Shown here one piece after another: positions 1 through 5,597 of a stretch of 18,330 nucleotides of DNA. The translations under genes and the position numbers were made by a program. Every line of letters starts with the position of its first letter. The first letter of the stretch is position 1. This stretch comes from DATNBT01 sp964579765 (GTDB lineage Bacteria; Acidobacteriota; Vicinamibacteria; Vicinamibacterales; CAVVIG01), in assembly GCA_964579765.1 (NCBI GenBank), contig CAZOIK010000027.1, forward strand, positions 1-18,330, written 5' to 3'. Under the pieces are notes generated by a model. It saw only the letters and a list, made by a program, of their open reading frames with translations, did not search any database and was not told the DNA's origin.

Positions 1-545
1 TTCCCTACAAGGACGACATGGTCAAAGCGCTCGACATGGCCGCCGAGATGTCGGGCTGGGGGACGCCGCTTCCGCGCGGCACGGCGCGCGCGATCGCGCT
101 CGAAGAACGCGGCGCCGAAGGCCACGGCATGGCGACGATCAGCGCGATGGTGCACACCGTGTCGGTCAGCCCGGAGGGGAAAGTCAGGCTGGAGCGCGTG
201 GACGTCGCGCATGACTCGGGCTTCGGCCTCGTCAACCCGCTGTCGGTGAAGAAGCAGATCGAAGGCCAGATCATCTGGTTCTACAACGACGCGATGCACC
301 AGGCGACGACCATCCGCGACGGCCACGTCGTCGAGAACAACTTCAACACGTTCCCGCTGTCGCGCATCCACGAAGACCCGCCCGAGATCAACATCCGGTT
401 CTTTCCGACCGGCCACTGGCTGATCGGCATGGGGCACGACCGCGCGACGTCGATCCAGTCGGCGATCGGCGACGCGATTTTCCAGATCACCGGCAAGCGC
501 CTCCGCGACCTGCCGTACGGCAAGCACGATCTCAGTTGGGGCTGA
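1..545 (+). CDS. Molybdenum hydroxylase large subunit, C-terminal part (xanthine dehydrogenase / isoquinoline oxidoreductase type)
   Basis: This is the 3' end of a longer gene entering from the left; the frame is open from base 3 and stops with TGA at 543-545. The visible 180 or so residues match the C-terminal molybdopterin-binding part of the xanthine dehydrogenase family, nearest in flavour to the beta subunit of isoquinoline 1-oxidoreductase. Recognisable stretches are VDVAHDSGFGLVNP, then KKQIEGQIIW, then PPEINIRFFPTGHWLIG, and a terminal GDAIFQITGKRLRDLP. Such enzymes hydroxylate N-heterocycles or aldehydes with a Mo-cytosine dinucleotide cofactor and usually pair with a small [2Fe-2S] subunit, which would lie outside the window. 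The normal catalytic segment GxGEPG reads GMGHDR here, with His encoded at 435-437 where Glu is expected. Substrate cannot be inferred. The family call is firm; catalytic competence is open. Confidence 0.85.
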   Translation, partial: PYKDDMVKALDMAAEMSGWGTPLPRGTARAIALEERGAEGHGMATISAMVHTVSVSPEGKVRLERVDVAHDSGFGLVNPLSVKKQIEGQIIWFYNDAMHQATTIRDGHVVENNFNTFPLSRIHEDPPEINIRFFPTGHWLIGMGHDRATSIQSAIGDAIFQITGKRLRDLPYGKHDLSWG

Positions 546-556
546 CGCTTGTGTCC

Positions 557-580
557 GGCAGGCCTGAAGGCCTGCACTAC
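557..580. repeat. REP-like palindromic repeat, copy 1
   Basis: A 24-bp element with a 7-bp stem (GCAGGCC / GGCCTGC) around a TGAA loop, followed by the tail ACTAC. It fills most of the gap between two convergent genes. Read on the minus strand, its GTAG supplies the TAG stop (577-579) of the aldolase-like gene. Related copies lie at 4093-4109, 4110-4133 and 17748-17771. There is no T-tract, so a rho-independent terminator role is not shown, though a transcript 3'-end hairpin is plausible. Confidence 0.7.
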
Positions 581-1857
581 ACCGTGTTTCTCGCCGCGAC
601 GATCTTCGCGAACGAGCGGCTCTCGAGCTCCGCCACCGACAGGCCGCTCATCGCGACAGCCTCGCGCTCGTCGATCGCGCCGCAGCCGGTCGCCCGCAGG
701 AAATAGTTCAGCAGCCCCTGGCCCGTCGCGGCGTCGTCGAAGACGCCGCCGACGGAGGTGGCCTGCGCGGCTCTGGCGATGAAGTTCTTCAGCCGCTCGG
801 AGGCCGCGTCGAGTCCCTCGAGGAAGAACGCGAACACGGTGGCGTAGCGCGTGACGAGCTGCGCGGGATGCAGATCCCAGCCCTGATAGAAGCCGCCGAC
901 GAGCGAATGCCGTACCTGATCGGCGTGCAGCCTCCAGGCGGCGTGGACGGCCGCGGTGTTCTCGGCGCGCTGCGGCGGCGTCAGCGCGCCGTCCTTCGGC
1001 GCGCGATGCGGCGCGATGGGCAGCACCGTCGTCGCGCCGTCCGACATCCAGAGGCCGCTCGCCGACAGCGCGATCTGCATGACGTGCTTCGCGAAGTCGC
1101 ACGCCGGGTGGAGCATGCCCTGATGCGCGGCCGTGATGCCGAGCGCCGCCGTGTAGTCGTACGTCCCGAAGTGCGCGGCGGTGATGCGTCCGTGGCCGCG
1201 CGCGACGAAGTCGGGCAGCGCGACGCGTCCGTCCCGGCCGAACACCGACTCCGGCGTCTCGATCATCACCTCGAACCGGAGCGATCCGCCGGGGACAACG
1301 TGCATCGACTCGAGGGCCTCGCAGGCGTCGGTGAGATGCGTCACCTGCTCGGGCGCGGTGATCTTCGGCAGCGTGACGACGAAGTTCGCCGGCAGCGCGC
1401 CTCCCGTCTGGCGGGCGAGCGTCGTCAGGAACAGCTCCAGCGTGTGGAGGCCGCGGCGCTTGGTCTCCTCGCCGAGGATCTTGATGCGGATGCCGATGCC
1501 CCGCGGCAGCGTGCCGTGCTTCATCGCGGCCGCGACGCTGCCGGCCGCGGCCACCGCGACGCGATCCTCTTCCTCGTCGGGCCGGCTGCCGAAGCCGTCC
1601 TCGAAGTCGATGCGGTAGTCCTCGACCGGCTCGCGCTCCAGCTTCGCGACGACGCGCGGATGGACGCGTGCGGCGAGCGCCGCGTCCATGCCCAGCGCGG
1701 CGGAGAGCGCGCCTGCGTCGGGCGCGTACTCCCGCAGCGTCTTCAGCGCGATCGCGCCGAGTTTCGCCGTGGTGTCGGGTGCGAAGAGATGCGCGCCGCC
1801 ATAGACGGTGTGAACGGGCTGCCGGGTGGATCGAGCGGACGACGAGGCGTCGGACAT
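577..1857 (-). CDS. HpcH/HpaI-type aldolase-superfamily protein (DUF6986-like)
   Basis: A 426-residue protein of the HpcH/HpaI aldolase / citrate lyase beta superfamily. It resembles proteins annotated DUF6986 or, misleadingly, phosphoenolpyruvate kinase. Seen in sequence: RIDFEDGFG at about residues 82-90, FEVMIETPESV around Glu200, and FGTYDY with Asp234. In this TIM-barrel superfamily an acidic pair after MIETP and GTxD normally binds Mg2+ and the keto-acid substrate, so a metal-dependent C-C lyase or aldolase reaction is likely; the substrate is unknown. From memory, relatives in actinobacteria often lie beside ureide or purine degradation genes, which would suit the molybdenum hydroxylase next door, but the two are convergent and not one operon. 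The ATG at 1857 has no Shine-Dalgarno sequence; a -10-like TATACT six bases upstream suggests a leaderless message. The stop codon comes from a REP-like repeat. Confidence 0.8.
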   Translation of the reverse strand: MSDASSSARSTRQPVHTVYGGAHLFAPDTTAKLGAIALKTLREYAPDAGALSAALGMDAALAARVHPRVVAKLEREPVEDYRIDFEDGFGSRPDEEEDRVAVAAAGSVAAAMKHGTLPRGIGIRIKILGEETKRRGLHTLELFLTTLARQTGGALPANFVVTLPKITAPEQVTHLTDACEALESMHVVPGGSLRFEVMIETPESVFGRDGRVALPDFVARGHGRITAAHFGTYDYTAALGITAAHQGMLHPACDFAKHVMQIALSASGLWMSDGATTVLPIAPHRAPKDGALTPPQRAENTAAVHAAWRLHADQVRHSLVGGFYQGWDLHPAQLVTRYATVFAFFLEGLDAASERLKNFIARAAQATSVGGVFDDAATGQGLLNYFLRATGCGAIDEREAVAMSGLSVAELESRSFAKIVAARNTV

Positions 1858-1863
1858 GAGGGC

Positions 1864-1871
1864 AGTATAAT
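1864..1871. promoter_or_regulatory. Symmetric divergent -10 element
   Basis: The only 23 bp between the divergent starts at 1857 (-) and 1881 (+) contain AGTATAAT. On the plus strand this reads TATAAT (1866-1871). On the minus strand the overlapping bases 1869-1864 read TATACT. With the usual six-base gap, transcription would begin at about 1857 on the minus strand, the A of its ATG, and about 1878-1881 on the plus strand. No good -35 box is visible on either side. Confidence 0.5.
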
Positions 1872-1880
1872 TCGCCGCAC

Positions 1881-3125
1881 ATGAACGCCACCGAGCGCGC
1901 CAACCAGCGCAACGCCGTCCTCGCCGGTTTCCTCGGCTGGACGCTCGACGCGTTCGACTACTTCGTCCTCACCTTCGTCGTGCAGGACGTCGCGACCTCC
2001 TTCGGCAAGTCGCGCCCCGACATCGCGCTCACGCTCTCGCTCGCGCTCATCACGCGCCCGATCGGCGCCGTCATCTTCGGCATCGTCGCCGACCGGTACG
2101 GCCGCCGGCTGCCGCTGATGCTGAACGTGATCTTCTACGCCGTCATCTCCGTGCTGTCGGGGCTGTCGCCGAACTACATGACGTTCGTCGTGCTGCGGCT
2201 GCTCTTCGGCGTCGGCATGGGCGGGGAGTGGGGCGTCGGCGCGTCGCTCGCGCTCGAGTCGGCCTCGCCGCGGCTGCGCGGGCTGCTGTCGGGACTGCTG
2301 CAGGAAGGCTACGCGCTCGGCAATCTGCTCGCCGCGCTCGCGTTCCGCGCGGTGTATGTGCCGGTTCATGCGGCCCATCCAGACTACGCCTGGCGCGTGA
2401 TGTTCTTTCTCGGCGGCCTGCCGGCGCTGCTGTCGCTGTTCATCCGCGCTCGTGTCAAGGAATCGGAGGCCTGGCACGAGCACAAGACCGACTGGACCAC
2501 CTACCGCCAGTCGATCTGGCAACACTGGCCGCGCTTCATCTATCTCGTCCTGCTGATGACGATGATGGGGCTGATGTCGCACGGGACGCAGGACATGTAC
2601 CCGACGTTCCTGCAGCGCGAGCGGCACTACTCGCCGAGCGACACGGCGACGCTGACGATGATCACCAACGTCGGCGCCATCGTCGGAGGGCTCGCGTTCG
2701 GGTTCTACTCCGATCACCGCGGCCGGCGGCGCGCGATGGTCACCGCGGCGCTCTTCGGCATCGTCGTCATCCCGCTCTGGGTGGCGGCGCCCAACACCGC
2801 GCTCATCGCCGTCGGCGGCTTCCTCGTTCAGTTCTTCGTGCAGGGTGCCTGGGGCGTGATTCCCGCGCACGTCAACGAGCTGTCGCCCGGACAGCTGCGC
2901 GGCTTCTTCCCCGGCGTCGCGTACCAGCTCGGCGTCGCCTTCTCGGCCGCGATTCCGTACATCGAATCCGTGCTCGGCGAGTACTTCACCTACGGGCACG
3001 CGATGGGCGTGCTCGCGGCGGCGGTGATGATCGGCGTGGCGCTGACGACGTTCTTCGGCCCCGAAGCCCACCGAGTCAGTTTCCGGAAATTGCAGGATGG
3101 CAGAATGGCAGAATGGCAGAATTGA
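1881..3125 (+). CDS. MFS transporter, sialate/carboxylate:H+ symporter-like
   Basis: A 414-residue inner-membrane protein with about 12 hydrophobic helices. It carries the major facilitator motif between helices 2 and 3 (GIVADRYGRRLPL) and its second-half counterpart FYSDHRGRRRA. The start (FLGWTLDAFDYFVLTF) and RLLFGVGMGGEWGVG resemble the sialic-acid (NanT) and monocarboxylate (Jen-type) symporters. Import of an organic acid or acidic sugar with protons is therefore likely; the actual substrate is not readable. It shares a 23-bp promoter region with the divergent aldolase-like gene, so co-regulation is likely. The ATG has no SD and follows TATAAT by nine bases. Its last dozen codons (KLQDGRMAEWQN) are encoded by an octamer repeat that forms the left arm of a long hairpin, so this tail is probably a recent, non-conserved extension. 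A LysR regulator follows after 51 bp. Confidence 0.88.
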   Translation: MNATERANQRNAVLAGFLGWTLDAFDYFVLTFVVQDVATSFGKSRPDIALTLSLALITRPIGAVIFGIVADRYGRRLPLMLNVIFYAVISVLSGLSPNYMTFVVLRLLFGVGMGGEWGVGASLALESASPRLRGLLSGLLQEGYALGNLLAALAFRAVYVPVHAAHPDYAWRVMFFLGGLPALLSLFIRARVKESEAWHEHKTDWTTYRQSIWQHWPRFIYLVLLMTMMGLMSHGTQDMYPTFLQRERHYSPSDTATLTMITNVGAIVGGLAFGFYSDHRGRRRAMVTAALFGIVVIPLWVAAPNTALIAVGGFLVQFFVQGAWGVIPAHVNELSPGQLRGFFPGVAYQLGVAFSAAIPYIESVLGEYFTYGHAMGVLAAAVMIGVALTTFFGPEAHRVSFRKLQDGRMAEWQN

Positions 3126-3174
3126 ACATCCTGCAATGAATCCTGCCATTCTGCCATCCTGCCATTCTGCAATT
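3088..3174. repeat. 36-bp inverted repeat made of octamer tandem repeats
   Basis: The left arm (3088-3123) contains consecutive octamers GCAGGATG, GCAGAATG, GCAGAATG, GCAGAATT. The right arm (3139-3174) is the near-perfect reverse complement. Pairing by hand gives 36 positions with two A/C mismatches (3104/3158 and 3120/3142), one G-U pair (3096/3166) and a 15-nt loop. The loop (3127-3137) also complements 3089-3099, allowing an alternative short hairpin. The structure covers the transporter stop codon and ends 2 nt before the LysR ATG. There is no T-tract. Confidence 0.85.
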
Positions 3175-3176
3175 GC

Positions 3177-4091
3177 ATGGACCTGCGTCAGTTAGAGATC
3201 CTTCAGGCCATCGCCGACACCGGGTCGTTCACGGCCTGCGGCCGCAAGCTGCACGTGTCGCAGTCGGCGATCAGCCGGCAGATCGCGCTGCTCGAGGACG
3301 AACTCGGCGAGCCGCTTTTCCTGCGCGTCGGACGCAAGGTGCGGATGACGCAGGCGGCCGAGGCCCTGGTGCAGCTGGGGCAGCGCGTGTCGCAGGACGT
3401 GCGAGACACGATGGCCGGCATCGTGGACAGGACGCGCGAACTGCGCGGCACGCTCCGGCTGTCGGGCGGCATGACCGTCTGCCTCTATATCTTTCCGACG
3501 CTGGTGAAGCAGCTGCGCCGCGCGCATCCCAAGCTCGACGTGCGGTTGATGGTGGCGACGGCCGGCCGATCGGTCGAGGAGATTCGCGCCGGCCACGCCG
3601 ACGCGGGCCTGTTGACGCTGCCCGTGGAAGAACCCGATCTCGTGACGCTGCCCGTGCTCCACGAGGAACTGCTGCTCGTCACCATGCCGGGCCATCCGCT
3701 CGCGAAGCGCAAGAAGATCGTCGCGCAGGATCTCGCCGGCGAGCCGTTCGTGCTCTTCGAGGCCGGCTCCGGCACGCGCCGCGTGATCGACCGGTTCTTC
3801 CTCAGCGAGAACATCGAGCCGAACGTCGTCATGGAAACCGAGAACGTCGAGATCATCAAGGCGATGGTGAAGACCGGGCTCGGCATCGGCATCGTGCCGT
3901 ACATTTCGGTCGCGCGCGAAGTGCGTTCGCGGCAGTTCTTCGTCACGCGCATCGAGGGCCACGAGCTGTTCCGTGAAACCGGCTGGGTGTACCCGCGCGC
4001 GAACCGCACGCCGCGCATGCTCGACGAGCTGCTCGCGGCGTTCGAGGACGTGCGCGGCAAGATCCCGCTGGCCGCGCCCTCGCGTATCTGA
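3177..4091 (+). CDS. LysR-type transcriptional regulator
   Basis: 304 residues, a normal length for the family. The N-terminal winged HTH is clear (residues 1-62: LEILQAIADTGSFTACGRKL, then HVSQSAISRQIALLEDELG, then EPLFLR). The periplasmic-binding-protein-like effector domain runs from about 90 to 295, including GSGTRRVIDRFF and a typical VKTGLGIGIVPYI. Such proteins bind promoters as tetramers and respond to a small-molecule effector. The gene follows the MFS transporter in the same direction, so the likely targets are the transporter and the divergent aldolase-like gene, with their substrate as effector; this is inference. No Shine-Dalgarno sequence precedes the ATG at 3177. Instead the right arm of a 36-bp hairpin ends 2 nt upstream, so initiation may be limited by structure. 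A pair of REP-like elements begins right after the stop. Confidence 0.9.
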   Translation: MDLRQLEILQAIADTGSFTACGRKLHVSQSAISRQIALLEDELGEPLFLRVGRKVRMTQAAEALVQLGQRVSQDVRDTMAGIVDRTRELRGTLRLSGGMTVCLYIFPTLVKQLRRAHPKLDVRLMVATAGRSVEEIRAGHADAGLLTLPVEEPDLVTLPVLHEELLLVTMPGHPLAKRKKIVAQDLAGEPFVLFEAGSGTRRVIDRFFLSENIEPNVVMETENVEIIKAMVKTGLGIGIVPYISVAREVRSRQFFVTRIEGHELFRETGWVYPRANRTPRMLDELLAAFEDVRGKIPLAAPSRI

Positions 4092-4092
4092 C

Positions 4093-4133
4093 GGCAGGCC
4101 TGCACTACATGTAGCGCGGACCTTCAGGTCCGC
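4093..4133. repeat. Head-to-head pair of REP-like repeats, copies 2 (truncated) and 3
   Basis: 4093-4109 is a shortened copy of the 557-580 element that has lost the 8 bases forming the loop and half of the stem. It is joined through the palindrome CTACATGTAG to an inverted copy (4110-4133) with stem GCGGACC / GGTCCGC and loop TTCA. Compared with copy 1, the stem has two paired substitutions that keep pairing (A-T to G-C and G-C to A-T). It lies just after the LysR stop codon. Confidence 0.7.
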
Positions 4134-4155
4134 CAATTCTCCGCCGACTGTTTGC

Positions 4156-4161
4156 GATAAT
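4156..4161 (+). promoter_or_regulatory. Putative -10 element (GATAAT) of the Gly-rich exported protein gene
   Basis: GATAAT ends six bases before the ATG at 4168, so transcription could start on the A of the start codon. A GGAGG at 4163-4167 touches the ATG directly, too close to act as a normal ribosome binding site for it. No convincing -35 box is seen. Confidence 0.35.
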
Positions 4162-4167
4162 CGGAGG

Positions 4168-4815
4168 ATGCGGACGAACGCTTCCTTCATGACGTTTGTC
4201 ACCGTCGCGGCGTTGTCGCTCGGCGCGCCGCTTCAGGCGCAGGCGCAGGCGCAGGCGCCGGCGCCTGGCGCGGCGCTCGTCGGCGCTTGGACGCTCAACA
4301 CGCCGGCGAGCGATCTCGGCGCCGCCTCCGGCAACGCCGGACAGGGTGACGGCGAGAACGGACGGCGCGGCAACGGATCCGGGTTCGGCGGCGGCCGGAG
4401 GCGCGGCGGATTCGGCGGCGGCGGGTTTGGACGGGGCGGTGGAGTCGGCGGTCAGCAGGCGCAGGATCCCGAAGCGCGGCAGCGCCTGCGCGACGCGCTG
4501 CGCCAGGAACTGCAGGCGCCGGATCACATGACGATCGTCTCGTCCGGCACCACGATGATCATCACCACGCCCGACGGCCACACGACGCGCCTGGCGACGG
4601 ACGGCTCGAAGGTGAAGGACGACTCGACCGGCATCGAGCGAAAGACCAAGTGGGATGCCGGCAAGCTGGTGAGCGAGGTGAGCGGCCTCGGCCGCGGCAA
4701 GATCACCGAGACCTACTCAGTCGAACCCGATGCGAAGCAGTTGCACGTCAAGCTCGAGATCGACGGCCCGCGCAAGACGACGCAGACGCGTATCTACGAT
4801 CTCGATCAGAAGTAG
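4168..4815 (+). CDS. Exported Gly-rich protein of unknown function
   Basis: A 215-residue protein from the ATG at 4168. Residues 1-28 form a Sec signal peptide (FMTFVTVAALSLGAPLQAQA, with cleavage likely among the QA repeats). A short segment with LVGAWTLNTPASD follows, then a Gly/Arg-rich stretch around residues 60-95 (GFGGGRRRGGFGGGGFGRGG). The folded C-terminal half contains MTIVSSGTTMIITTPDGH, then IERKTKWDAGKLVSEVSGLG and ETYSVEPDAKQLHVKLEID. That half looks like an antiparallel beta structure, as in lipocalin-like or META-like secreted proteins; I cannot assign a function. It is probably periplasmic. It is convergent with the RNA-binding protein gene with only 7 bp between the stops. 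Met8 (4189) is an alternative start, but the N-terminal Arg and the -10 position favour 4168. Confidence 0.75.
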   Translation: MRTNASFMTFVTVAALSLGAPLQAQAQAQAPAPGAALVGAWTLNTPASDLGAASGNAGQGDGENGRRGNGSGFGGGRRRGGFGGGGFGRGGGVGGQQAQDPEARQRLRDALRQELQAPDHMTIVSSGTTMIITTPDGHTTRLATDGSKVKDDSTGIERKTKWDAGKLVSEVSGLGRGKITETYSVEPDAKQLHVKLEIDGPRKTTQTRIYDLDQK

Positions 4816-4822
4816 ATCGCGA

Positions 4823-5425
4823 TCACTCCTCGCCGTCGTCCTTGTCGTCGTGCGGCTGGCTGGTCGCGAAGTTGTCGATGTCCGGGACGTCCTCGCCGCC
4901 CGTGTCCTTGTCGTCGTCGAGGCTGAAGGATCGTCCGGTGAACTTCGTCGGAATCGGCCCGCGCGGACGCTCGGCGTCCTTCTTCGCTTTCTTCGCGCCC
5001 GGCCCGCGCGAGGGTTTGGCGTCGGGGCCGAAGTTGCGGTTGCGCGGAGGCTGCGGCGCCGTGGTCGGATCGAAGCGCGGTCCGCCGCTGTAGCCGCCGG
5101 GACGAGGGCCGCCGAACCCGCCGCCAGGCCGCGGCCCCGAGAATCCGCCGGGACGCGGGCCGCCCGGACCGCGATCCTCGCGCGCGCGCGCTTCGCTCAC
5201 CGCGAGCGGCCGGCCGTTGAACACCTGCCCGTTGAACTTCTGAATCGCCTGTTCGGCGTGCGCGCGATCCTGGAACTCGACGAACGCGAATCCGCGCGGC
5301 CGCCCGGTCTCACGATCGACCGGCAGCACGACCTGCGACGGCGCGGCGACCGTGCCGAAGTAGCTGCGCAGATCAGCTTCGGTGGTGGCGTACGACAGAT
5401 TCCCCACGAACAAACGGACAGCCAA
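4823..5425 (-). CDS. Single-RRM RNA-binding protein with RG-rich and acidic tail
   Basis: 200 residues. The N-terminal RRM (about 3-82) shows RNP2 LFVGNL (5-10) and RNP1 RGFAFVEF (44-51), the aromatic signature of single-stranded RNA binding. A disordered region of GPRPGG-type repeats (about 88-120), a Lys/Arg-rich patch (GAKKAKKDAERPRG) and a strongly acidic end (DDDKDTGGED, DDKDDGEE) follow. Small bacterial RRM proteins of this kind resemble cyanobacterial Rbp proteins, often cold-induced and acting as RNA chaperones; RG repeats and charged tails favour condensate-type behaviour (inference). The start is TTG at 5425: the codon just before it is TGA, an AGGAG lies about 8 nt upstream, and the resulting N-terminus MAVRLFVGNLSY fits the family. 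The acidic tail is longer than in typical minimal RRM proteins. Confidence 0.9.
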   Translation of the reverse strand: MAVRLFVGNLSYATTEADLRSYFGTVAAPSQVVLPVDRETGRPRGFAFVEFQDRAHAEQAIQKFNGQVFNGRPLAVSEARAREDRGPGGPRPGGFSGPRPGGGFGGPRPGGYSGGPRFDPTTAPQPPRNRNFGPDAKPSRGPGAKKAKKDAERPRGPIPTKFTGRSFSLDDDKDTGGEDVPDIDNFATSQPHDDKDDGEE

Positions 5426-5593
5426 TCAAAAACTCCTCTTAAGGCAGTGAAGTATCCAGGACCGATGTCAGGAGAGGGAAGGCGCGAGAGTTCGAGAGGC
5501 GCAACACGCTGGCAGCCGATCTTAAGCTGAAAAACCTTACCTGAAGTCTTTCGTCATGGCAAGTCGGCATATAGTAGGGCCGATGGAGGTTGT
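5426..5593. other. Divergent intergenic region between RRM protein and M28 peptidase
   Basis: 168 bp. It holds the AGGAG ribosome site of the RRM gene near its left end and, at the right end, a TATAGT hexamer, a four-codon ORF and a GGAGGT site for the peptidase. The central part is less GC-rich (runs such as CTTAAGCTGAAAAACC) and may form the 5' leader of the RRM mRNA. No clear hairpin or riboswitch was recognised. Confidence 0.5.
5570..5575 (+). promoter_or_regulatory. Putative -10 element (TATAGT) of the M28 peptidase gene
   Basis: TATAGT would place transcription start near 5582, one base before the ATG of a four-codon ORF (5583-5597). The -35 region is not recognisable. Confidence 0.4.
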
Positions 5594-5597
5594 GTGA
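5583..5597 (+). CDS. Four-codon upstream ORF (MEVV) overlapping the peptidase start
   Basis: ATG GAG GTT GTG TGA. The TGA (5595-5597) overlaps the GTG start of the peptidase (5594-5596) by two bases in a GTGA arrangement. The GGAGGT inside this ORF is also the best ribosome binding site for the GTG. It may be a translational-coupling leader, or chance sequence around a Shine-Dalgarno site. Confidence 0.3.
   Translation: MEVV

Noticed and set aside
868..1884. Plus-strand open frame of about 338 codons opposite the aldolase-like gene
   Set aside because: Arg-rich low-complexity translation with no motif, and no ribosome site; antiparallel shadow.
281..1912. Long minus-strand open frame in another phase across the aldolase-like gene
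   Set aside because: Its product is an Arg/Ala-rich string without any domain pattern, as expected from a GC-rich shadow frame. The 577-1857 frame has recognisable motifs.
1743..3149. Long minus-strand open frame opposite the MFS gene
   Set aside because: The translation is dominated by Arg, His, Glu and Asp with no fold signature; it mirrors the transporter codons.
577..4091. Assignment of the left genes to purine/ureide degradation
   Set aside because: Suggestive family memberships only; no allantoinase, urate or ureide enzyme is in the window, and the molybdenum hydroxylase is convergent with the aldolase-like gene. Not claimed as a pathway.
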